A DNA stretch of 5,246 bases, taken from Candidatus Chloroheliales bacterium (GTDB lineage: Bacteria; Chloroflexota; Chloroflexia; QHBQ01). The stretch is from NCBI GenBank assembly GCA_003243865.1, contig QHBQ01000189.1, forward strand, positions 1 through 5,246, given 5' to 3'. Below the pieces are notes generated by a model that saw nothing but the letters and a program-made list of their open reading frames with translations, did no database searches and was not told where the DNA came from. Positions 1 to 5,246 of the stretch are shown here, one piece after another. Numbering within the stretch: position 1 is the first letter of the stretch; each line of letters starts with the position of its first letter. Position numbers and translations under genes: made by a program.

Positions 1-555
1 GGCGGGGCGCGGGTGGTGGAGATCACGATGACCACCCCCGGCGTGCTGGACGCCTTCAGCGCGATTCGGGCCGAGTTTGGCGACCGCCTCTATCTCGCCG
101 CTGGCACCACCCTCGACGCCGCCAGCGCCAGGCTGGCGATACTGGCCGGGGCGGGGGTGATCGTCTCCCCGGCGGTCATCCCTGAGGTGATCGCCACTGC
201 CAAGCGCTACGGCGCGGCCTGCTACTGCGGCGCCTTCACCGCCACCGAGTGCCTGGCCGCGATGCAGGCGGGGGCGGATATGGTCAAGATCTTCCCCGCC
301 GAGTTGGCTGGCCCGCGCTACATGACCAACCTGCGGATGGTCTACCCCGAACTGAACCTGATCCCATCGGGCGGCATCAGCCTGGACAACGCCGCCCAGT
401 TCATCCAGCATGGCGCCTGCGCGGTGAGCGGGGCGCGTAACTTCTTCAACCGGGAGCTGGTTGCCAGCTCTGGGCTGACCTGGATTACCGATCAGGTGCG
501 TCGCTACATTCAGCTCGTCGCTGAGGCCAAAGCCAATGCGCCGGAGTTGCCTTAA
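1..555 (+). CDS. KDPG/KHG-family (class I, Schiff-base) aldolase, 5' truncated by window edge
   Basis: The reading frame is open from base 1, so the true start lies left of the window; 184 residues are visible and about 38 to 40 N-terminal residues are missing compared with E. coli Eda. The family forms a TIM-barrel that splits 2-keto-3-deoxy sugar acids (usually 6-phosphates) into pyruvate and an aldehyde in the cytoplasm. Visible hallmarks are GGARVVEIT with the catalytic Glu (bases 19-21), the AAGTTL strand with its conserved Thr, VSPAV, the Schiff-base Lys in VKIFPAE (bases 286-288), and the IPSGGIS glycine loop. By gap-free comparison from memory with E. coli Eda, the pyruvate-carboxylate Arg49 is Thr here (bases 31-33) and the phosphate-binding Ser184 is Ala (bases 433-435). 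The GP-x-Y-M segment after the lysine recalls DgoA-type aldolases. It is therefore safely a family member, but true KDPG specificity is doubtful. It ends 20 bases before the RhaEW-like gene and is probably in the same operon. Confidence 0.87.
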   Translation, partial: GGARVVEITMTTPGVLDAFSAIRAEFGDRLYLAAGTTLDAASARLAILAGAGVIVSPAVIPEVIATAKRYGAACYCGAFTATECLAAMQAGADMVKIFPAELAGPRYMTNLRMVYPELNLIPSGGISLDNAAQFIQHGACAVSGARNFFNRELVASSGLTWITDQVRRYIQLVAEAKANAPELP

Positions 556-564
556 GTACTATTC

Positions 565-569
565 AGGAG
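565..569 (+). promoter_or_regulatory. Ribosome binding site of the aldolase/dehydrogenase gene
   Basis: AGGAG lies 6 bases before the ATG at 576, an ideal spacing. It favours this ATG over the in-frame ATG at 588. It sits inside the 20-base gap after the upstream aldolase stop codon, supporting cotranscription with separate translation initiation. Confidence 0.75.
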
Positions 570-575
570 CAAGGG

Positions 576-2654
576 ATGAAAGAACCGATGATAATTGAAG
601 ATCGCTGGAACGAGGCGGACGCCGCGGCGCGGGATGGCGTAGAGCTGCTCATCTACCTTTCGCGTTTGGTAGGCAGCGATGCGCGCCTGGTGATCTGGGG
701 CGGGGGCAACACCTCGCTCAAGCTGAGCGAGCGCGACTTTCGCGGGCGCGACACCTACGTGATGCGGGTTAAGGGTAGCGGCTCCGACCTGAAGGCAGTC
801 ACCGCCCGCGATTTCCCCGCCGTGCGCCTCGAAGATGTCGTCCTGCTGCTGAAGCGCGACGAGTTGAGCGACGAGGCGATGGTCGAGTACCTGGCTCATA
901 CCCTGATTGAGCCGAACGCGGCGCGGCCCTCGATTGAGACCCTGCTACACGGCTTCGTTCCCGCCCGCTGCGTCATCCATAGCCACGCCGACGCCATTCT
1001 CGCTGTCACCAACAATACCCGTCGCGACGAGATAATGGCTGAGTTGTACGGTGACGAGCTGGCGATCATCCCCTACCACCGCCCTGGCTTCTTCCTGTCG
1101 AAACAGGTCGGCCTCGCTGCGCGACATAACCCTCAGATCAAAGGGGTTATCCTGGTCAACCACGGCATCATCACCTGGCACGACGACCCCACAGCGGCCT
1201 ATCGCCTGCACGTCGAGATGGTGGACCGCGCCGCTCGCTACAGCCGAATCTCCTCCCCACCACAAAGTGATACAAATAATCATCAGGTAGAAACGGCTGC
1301 ATCAGCACTCAGCACTCAACTGACCCCCACCCTGCGCGGCCTGCTCACCCGCGCAGGTGGCGGGCGGCGCGTGGTGCTGCGCTTTGAAGATAGCGATGAT
1401 GTGCTGGGCTTCGTCAGCGGGCGCGACATCAGCGCGGCGCGCCGCACTGCCGTGCTGCACGAGGGGGCAGCCACCCCCGACCACATCCTCAACACCAAAC
1501 GTCGCCCGCTCTGGATTGACCCCGCTGGCGGTGACGACCTCGCCGCTACGGTTGGCGCCGCTTACAATGCCTACGCTGCCGACTACACCGCCTACTATCA
1601 GCAACATCAAGCTGGCGAACCAATGCTGCCGCTGGTTCCCCGCATCGCACTGGTTGAGGGGCTGGGGATGTTCAGCATCGGCAAGGACAGCCACGCTGCC
1701 ACCCTTGCCAGCGACATCTATCACCACACCATTGCTATCGTCGAGGCCGCCGAGCGGGTGGGGCAGTACCGCTCGTTGAGCGATGAGGACGCATTCGCGG
1801 CGGAATACTGGCCGCTGGAGTTGTACAAGCTGACCCTGGCGCCAGCGGAGAAGGAGCTAGCCGGGCGGGTCACGCTGATTACCGGCGCGGCGGGGGCAAT
1901 CGGCGCGGGCATCGCCCACCGCTTCGCCGCTGCCGGCGCGCACGTGGTCTGCGCCGACCTGGATTTGGCTAAGGCCGAAACGCTGGTTGACGAGCTGAAC
2001 CGCGCCAACCCCAGCAACCGTTCGCTCGCGGTCACGATGGACGTTAGCAGCGAACAGTCGGTTGCGGCGGCTTACGCGCAGATGCTAAGCGAGTACGGTG
2101 GGATTGACGTTCTGGTATCGAACGCGGGCATCGCCCACAGTTGCCCGCTCGACCAACTGGAGCTTGCCGACTGGCAGCGCAGCCTGGCGGTGAATGCCAC
2201 CGGCCACTTCCTGGTGGCCCGCGCCGCCCTGCGTATCATGAAGCAGCAGGGCATCGGCGGCAGCATGGTGTTCATCGCCACCAAAAACGTCACCGCGCCA
2301 GGCAAGGACTTCGGCGCCTACAGCGCGGCCAAGGCCGCCGAGGCCCAGCTAGCTCGTGTGCTGGCGCTGGAGGGAGGGCCGTTCGGCATTCGCTCGAACA
2401 TGGTCAACCCTGACGCGGTGTTCGCGGGCAGCGGGCTATGGACTAGCGCGGTGCGCGAGGAGCGGGCGCGTTCCTACGGCATCGCCCCCGAACAGCTTGA
2501 GGAATTCTACAAGAAGCGCAACCTGCTCGGAGCGGAGGTGAGCGCCGCCGACGTGGCCGATGCGGCCCTCTTCTACGCCAGCGACCGCAGCGCCAAGACT
2601 ACGGGCAGCATGCTGCCCGTAGATGGTGGCCTACGTGAGGCCTTCCCTCGCTAG
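576..2654 (+). CDS. Bifunctional class II aldolase / short-chain dehydrogenase (RhaEW-type rhamnulose-1-phosphate aldolase / lactaldehyde dehydrogenase family)
   Basis: This intact 692-residue fusion matches the usual length of the family (about 680-700). The N-terminal part (about 1-225) is a zinc-dependent class II aldolase: GGGNTS at 42-47 is the phosphate loop, Glu121 in PSIETLLHG is the likely catalytic acid/base, and His135, His137 (HSH) and His196 (NHG) are the expected metal ligands. A variable linker (about 225-250) leads to a connecting region containing PDHILNTKR (301-309), typical of these fusions. The C-terminal part (about 428-692) is a classical Rossmann SDR: TGAAGAIG at 436-443, Asp461 after strand 2 (suggesting NAD rather than NADP), NAG at 516-518, and YSAAK with Tyr582 and Lys586. 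The usual catalytic Ser, 13 residues before the Tyr, is Thr569 here. In characterised relatives (B. subtilis RhaEW) the aldolase cleaves L-rhamnulose 1-phosphate to dihydroxyacetone phosphate and L-lactaldehyde, which the SDR oxidises to lactate. No rhamnose isomerase or kinase is visible here, so the substrate (rhamnose, fucose or another sugar) is inferred only. Confidence 0.92.
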   Translation: MKEPMIIEDRWNEADAAARDGVELLIYLSRLVGSDARLVIWGGGNTSLKLSERDFRGRDTYVMRVKGSGSDLKAVTARDFPAVRLEDVVLLLKRDELSDEAMVEYLAHTLIEPNAARPSIETLLHGFVPARCVIHSHADAILAVTNNTRRDEIMAELYGDELAIIPYHRPGFFLSKQVGLAARHNPQIKGVILVNHGIITWHDDPTAAYRLHVEMVDRAARYSRISSPPQSDTNNHQVETAASALSTQLTPTLRGLLTRAGGGRRVVLRFEDSDDVLGFVSGRDISAARRTAVLHEGAATPDHILNTKRRPLWIDPAGGDDLAATVGAAYNAYAADYTAYYQQHQAGEPMLPLVPRIALVEGLGMFSIGKDSHAATLASDIYHHTIAIVEAAERVGQYRSLSDEDAFAAEYWPLELYKLTLAPAEKELAGRVTLITGAAGAIGAGIAHRFAAAGAHVVCADLDLAKAETLVDELNRANPSNRSLAVTMDVSSEQSVAAAYAQMLSEYGGIDVLVSNAGIAHSCPLDQLELADWQRSLAVNATGHFLVARAALRIMKQQGIGGSMVFIATKNVTAPGKDFGAYSAAKAAEAQLARVLALEGGPFGIRSNMVNPDAVFAGSGLWTSAVREERARSYGIAPEQLEEFYKKRNLLGAEVSAADVADAALFYASDRSAKTTGSMLPVDGGLREAFPR
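1302..1318 (+). repeat. Short heptamer tandem repeat inside the interdomain linker of the aldolase/dehydrogenase
   Basis: TCAGCAC occurs twice in direct tandem (1302-1308 and 1309-1315) followed by a partial TCA. It lies in an AT-richer stretch (about 1262-1320) that encodes a polar, low-complexity linker (residues about 230-250, rich in Ser, Thr, Asn and Gln). The 7-base period is out of phase with codons, so the repeat is a nucleotide-level feature and not a peptide repeat. Two copies are few and could be chance. Confidence 0.45.
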
Positions 2655-2833
2655 CTGTATAAACTGGGCAGTAAGATGGTTTATTGGTGCCTGAAGGATG
2701 GTAACGTTAATTGATGTATTACACTCACCGTAGGTCGATGCTGGGAAGGATGCCACCCCTATCTGACAGCAAACCATCAGCGCTAGCCGAGCAGATTCAC
2801 CCACCATAGGTGCAGGCTCATCGTCTGTTCTGT

Positions 2834-2859
2834 ATGCTAGGCTTCATTATAGGTAGCAT
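2834..2859. repeat. Small inverted repeat, 6-bp arms
   Basis: ATGCTA at 2834-2839 is the exact reverse complement of TAGCAT at 2854-2859, with a 14-base loop between them. A transcript from either strand could fold into a weak AU-rich stem. A T-run is nearly absent (TTTCT after the right arm on the plus strand), so it is a poor terminator candidate, though its position between convergent genes would suit a bidirectional 3'-end structure. Confidence 0.35.
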
Positions 2860-2914
2860 TTCTGAGACGGCTGCGCACGTTGCACAAAGTAACGATATAT
2901 TGATGCCGCACGCA

Positions 2915-2931
2915 GGGTGGGTTGGGCGGGG
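2915..2931 (+). other. Canonical G-quadruplex-forming motif, short loops (1-2-1)
   Basis: The plus strand reads GGGTGGGTTGGGCGGGG: four runs of three or more G separated by loops of 1, 2 and 1 bases. Such short loops are known to favour very stable parallel quadruplexes. It lies 37 bases beyond the stop codon of the minus-strand membrane-protein gene and about 260 bases beyond the stop of the plus-strand dehydrogenase gene. It would be G-rich in RNA read through from the plus-strand operon and C-rich in the transcript of the membrane-protein gene. Any function (pausing, 3'-end formation) is inference. Confidence 0.6.
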
Positions 2932-2967
2932 TTAGCGCCTCGAGCAACGTATAAAGCGCAGAACAGC

Positions 2968-4734
2968 TTACGGCGACTGCTCGTTCGCCTTGCACACATC
3001 TGCCGGAGCAGCGAGACGATAGATTTGCACATCCTTATCGGAGTAAACTGGCTGAAGCGAGGATGCGAAGCTAGCCAGCGCCCCCAGATGCGTCGCCAAC
3101 CAGCTCTGGTCTACCACCAGGGTGTTCGCCCCCAAACCCAGATTTAGCTCACAGATCAGCCCCTGGCTGGGAAACCCGGTTGCCATACTTAGCTGGAAGT
3201 CGGTGTAGCCTGGGGGGAAGTAGCCGGAGTAGCCGTTGACGATCGGCATCTGATGCTCGATCTGGGCAAACATCCGCCAACCCTCAATCTCGTAGTCGGT
3301 AATGCGCAGCCCGTTGGGGAACGGCACATGCGCCACCACCGTTCCCTGCGGTTGTGCATTCAGCCACTCCGCCCATGCGGTTTTGGCGCTGGTCGGGATG
3401 GACTGAAGTGGCACCGGCACGTTCAGGTTCTCCGCTGCGCCAAGTAGTCCTAGCAGCACCACGAGCGCAATTCCAGCCTGCTTACGGTCACGAAGGTAGA
3501 CGAGCAGATAACCCAGGCCCAACGCAGCCAGCGCGGCCAACATCAGCTGCATGATGATGGCGAAGCGGAACGGGCTGCGTAGTTCGCTGAAACCAGGAAT
3601 GAATGAGCGCATCGTGTCGAACGGTTGCCAACCGAAGATGCTTAGATTCAGCCCCATCGCCAGCAGCGCTGCTGCAAACGTGCCCACTGCCAGATAGACC
3701 GCCCATCTCCGGCTGCTCTCCCGATTATGCCAGGCCAACCCTACCCCAAGCGTCGCCAGCCCCAGCAGAATAAATCCAGGGAACAGCCCCGCCGTATCGT
3801 TCAGGCTGGCAGGCGGGAACGGCACACTAGCGGTATTCGGGCGGGTGAAGAAGTCGCCAAGTTGCGCCGATAGCGCCTGCACCACGAAATCCTGGCGGGT
3901 CAGGCCCAACTGCTGGTGCAGGGTATAAGCGGGCAGGATGACTAGCAGCAGCAGCAGGCCCGCGCCCAGGAAAGAAGCGACCAGAACGAGGATGGCGCGG
4001 CGGGCAAAGCGTTGCTCCCATAGGGCGACGACAAAAGCGCCGAGCGCGAACGGAACGAAGATCAGCGCATATTGCTGGCAGGTGAGATAAGCGGCGATGA
4101 AACCGAGGCCCGCCCAGGCCGCATCGCGCAGTCTACCTGCTCGCCCGAAGCGCACCAGCCCTTCCAGCGTCCAGAGCATCCCGAACACCGGCGTGAGGTT
4201 GAGAACACCGTAGACCTTGGCGACGAACGGCAGGGCGACCATCAGCACGCCACCGAGTAGCGCAGGTAGTGGCTTAACCCCCAGGGCGCGGGCCAGCCGA
4301 TAAGCAAAGATGCCATTGAGGGTGAGAACCAGAAGCGATGCCACATTGTGTACCAGCGACGGGGTCGCGTCCAGACCCCAAAGCGGAGCGATAAACAGCG
4401 CGGTGAGTGGCTCAGGCTCAGAGTAGGTAAACACCCCTTTGTTAGGGTAGAAGAAAGGCGCATCCCAGTAGCCAGCGAAGCCATGCACCAGCCTATCTGC
4501 ATTCCACCACAGCGTCCAGATGCTGAGTAGACCAACCATCGCCCCCTGCTCGTTGCCGAGCAGGATAGCACTATCCAGATGCGCCGCCAGCGGCCAGGTG
4601 ACGACCAGCGCGGTGATGAGGCAAACACCGAACACCAGCACGCCCCACAGGATGCGCTGCCTAAAATCTGGTTCGGCGGTGTCCGATGTCGCAGTTGCCA
4701 CCTCTGGCTCTGTTTGCACCTCTGGCTCGGTCAT
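2968..4734 (-). CDS. Polytopic membrane protein, GT-C / YfhO-like putative glycosyltransferase
   Basis: This intact 588-residue protein has a short acidic cytoplasmic N-terminus carrying a duplicated TEPEV (residues 2-6 and 8-12). About ten to twelve hydrophobic segments follow, roughly at 28-50, 107-122, 128-150, 155-175, 205-238, 245-270, 317-336, 343-362, 390-413 and 418-432. A soluble C-terminal region (about 440-588) is probably extracytoplasmic. Family-style signatures are TWPLAAHLD after the first membrane segment, the IWTLWWN and FFYPNKG stretches in the first large loop, ELRSPFRF (384-391) before a membrane helix, and H-x-x-P-IVNGYSGYFPPGY (494-510) in the C-terminal domain. These recall bacterial GT-C-fold proteins that move sugars from polyprenyl-phosphate donors outside the membrane. 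The usual catalytic acid of the first loop is not clear: Asp54 and Glu62 are candidates. Donor and acceptor are unknown. The ATG is preceded by GGAGG at 12 bases with no in-frame alternative start. It follows the exported-protein gene by 30 bases, probably as one operon. Confidence 0.75.
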   Translation of the reverse strand: MTEPEVQTEPEVATATSDTAEPDFRQRILWGVLVFGVCLITALVVTWPLAAHLDSAILLGNEQGAMVGLLSIWTLWWNADRLVHGFAGYWDAPFFYPNKGVFTYSEPEPLTALFIAPLWGLDATPSLVHNVASLLVLTLNGIFAYRLARALGVKPLPALLGGVLMVALPFVAKVYGVLNLTPVFGMLWTLEGLVRFGRAGRLRDAAWAGLGFIAAYLTCQQYALIFVPFALGAFVVALWEQRFARRAILVLVASFLGAGLLLLLVILPAYTLHQQLGLTRQDFVVQALSAQLGDFFTRPNTASVPFPPASLNDTAGLFPGFILLGLATLGVGLAWHNRESSRRWAVYLAVGTFAAALLAMGLNLSIFGWQPFDTMRSFIPGFSELRSPFRFAIIMQLMLAALAALGLGYLLVYLRDRKQAGIALVVLLGLLGAAENLNVPVPLQSIPTSAKTAWAEWLNAQPQGTVVAHVPFPNGLRITDYEIEGWRMFAQIEHQMPIVNGYSGYFPPGYTDFQLSMATGFPSQGLICELNLGLGANTLVVDQSWLATHLGALASFASSLQPVYSDKDVQIYRLAAPADVCKANEQSP

Positions 4735-4746
4735 GCGCCTGCAATG

Positions 4747-4754
4747 CCTCCTTT
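4747..4754 (-). promoter_or_regulatory. Ribosome binding site of the membrane-protein gene
   Basis: The minus strand reads AAAGGAGG here, a near-perfect Shine-Dalgarno sequence, lying in the 30-base gap between the two minus-strand genes. The distance from GGAGG to the ATG (4734) is 12 bases, longer than the usual 5 to 9. No in-frame start codon lies closer, so the ATG is kept. Confidence 0.65.
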
Positions 4755-4764
4755 GGTTTAGCGG

Positions 4765-5246
4765 CTAGGGTTGCATCAACGGCGTGCCAACCGTATTGGC
4801 TCCCACTGCAAACTGCTCACCGAGCGCGGCTTTGAGCGCATCAAGCACCTTCGCATCCGTGCCCGGGTAGATGACTAGCAGCCGCCCCGCCTTGTAGAAG
4901 TGCGGTTGCGCTACCCACATGATCGAGGTGGTCTTGATTGTGCCATCCGGCCCTATTTTACTCGCATCCGCCGTCATCGCACTGGCATCACTGTACTCGA
5001 AGGTCTGTACCGCGCCACCATTGACCGTGATAGTCTGCCCTGCAACGCTGAGGAAAGGTTGCTGTATTGCATCGCCAATGCTGACGGTTGCTCCCCCTTT
5101 CTTAAGCGCATCAATCAGGCTGGCGCGGTCCTGAACCTGCGTGCTTGCCAGCGTCGGGTGAGGGTGTGGAAGCACGGCTAGCGTGGGCGATGGGGTGGAG
5201 TTGGGCGTCGCGCTGATACTAGGCGTAACGCTACTGGTGGTCTCAT
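4765..5246 (-). CDS. Probable exported protein or lipoprotein with Ser/Thr/Pro linker and a small uncharacterised domain, 5' truncated by window edge
   Basis: The frame stays open to the right edge, so the start and any signal peptide are outside the window; about 159 residues are visible, ending at a TAG. The first 23 visible residues are dominated by Ser, Thr and Pro (16 of 23) and run into LPHPHPTLAST, a composition typical of flexible linkers after a signal peptide or lipobox in exported proteins. Then comes a compact domain of about 120 residues: DRASLIDALKKGGATV, QPFLSVAGQTITVNG, VQTFEYSDASA, then TTSIMWVAQPHFYKAGRLLVIY and a C-terminal helix. I recall similar small domains in hypothetical exported proteins of Chloroflexota and other bacteria, but know no function. 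No enzyme motif or paired cysteines are visible. A GTG at 5173-5175 is an internal Val codon, not a convincing start. The gene lies 30 bases upstream of the membrane-protein gene, suggesting cotranscription and a shared envelope role. Confidence 0.65.
   Translation of the reverse strand, partial: ETTSSVTPSISATPNSTPSPTLAVLPHPHPTLASTQVQDRASLIDALKKGGATVSIGDAIQQPFLSVAGQTITVNGGAVQTFEYSDASAMTADASKIGPDGTIKTTSIMWVAQPHFYKAGRLLVIYPGTDAKVLDALKAALGEQFAVGANTVGTPLMQP

Larger units (their letters stand above)
2655..2967. other. Convergent intergenic region, no gene recognised
   Basis: These 313 bases separate the 3' ends of the two convergent transcription units and are visibly richer in A and T than the flanking genes. 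I find no RNA gene, no credible ORF and no strong GC hairpin followed by a T-run on either strand, so termination of both units is unexplained by a classical intrinsic terminator. Minor elements are an 8-base palindrome TAACGTTA (2702-2709), a 4-bp hairpin CACC-ATA-GGTG (2802-2812), a 6-bp inverted repeat (2834-2859) and a G-run cluster (2915-2931). Confidence 0.7.

Noticed and set aside
945..1727. Long open frames opposite the aldolase/dehydrogenase gene
   Set aside because: They are shadow frames of a GC-rich gene, show no recognisable protein features, and lie entirely inside a well-supported CDS.
2702..2709. 8-base palindrome TAACGTTA as an operator
   Set aside because: It lies downstream of both converging genes, not in a promoter region, and a palindrome of this size is expected by chance.
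2676..2714. Possible 12-codon ORF just after the dehydrogenase gene
   Set aside because: It is very short, has no ribosome binding site and has no supporting context.
2846..2851. TATAAT on the minus strand within the inverted repeat loop
   Set aside because: It matches a -10 hexamer, but there is no -35-like hexamer at suitable distance and no minus-strand gene to the left that it could serve.
2911..2940. G-rich stretch as the stem of an intrinsic terminator
   Set aside because: The best pairing is only GGCG with CGCC across a 7-base loop, with no T-run after it on either strand.
3943..3957. CAG/AGC trinucleotide run resembling a microsatellite
   Set aside because: On the minus strand it is a run of leucine codons in a membrane helix (residues about 260-264), so ordinary coding explains it.

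Overview
The window is about 60% GC and holds four genes in two convergent pairs, separated by a 313-base AT-richer gap. The protein styles suggest a Chloroflexota bacterium: a fused class II aldolase/short-chain dehydrogenase, a large polytopic YfhO/GT-C-like membrane protein, and a secreted protein with a Ser/Thr/Pro linker. This placement is an inference from family resemblance and composition; the window has no rRNA or marker gene.

Left half, plus strand: a KDPG/KHG-type aldolase truncated by the left edge (1-555) is followed after 20 bases by an intact 692-residue bifunctional aldolase/dehydrogenase of the RhaEW type (576-2654). The spacing and a good ribosome binding site indicate one operon. 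Both enzymes do carbon-carbon cleavage chemistry on sugar-derived substrates. The first would release pyruvate from a 2-keto-3-deoxy sugar acid. The second would split a ketose 1-phosphate into dihydroxyacetone phosphate and an aldehyde, then oxidise the aldehyde with NAD. Together they look like the lower part of a deoxy-sugar or sugar-acid catabolic pathway. The aldolase lacks some residues typical of true KDPG aldolase, so its exact substrate is open.

Middle (2655-2967): a convergent intergenic region with no convincing gene or intrinsic terminator. It contains a compact G-quadruplex-type G-run cluster and a small inverted repeat.

Right half, minus strand: a gene running off the right edge (4765-5246) encodes the C-terminal part of a probably exported protein with a Ser/Thr/Pro-rich linker and a small uncharacterised domain. 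It is followed after 30 bases by an intact 588-residue polytopic membrane protein (2968-4734) resembling GT-C/YfhO-like glycosyltransferases. These two are probably cotranscribed and act at the cell envelope. Nothing links them functionally to the sugar operon. I see no mobile element, CRISPR array or RNA gene, and no clear new multi-gene system. The most distinctive points are the two-aldolase pairing with altered active-site residues, the uncharacterised envelope gene pair, and the G-quadruplex motif.
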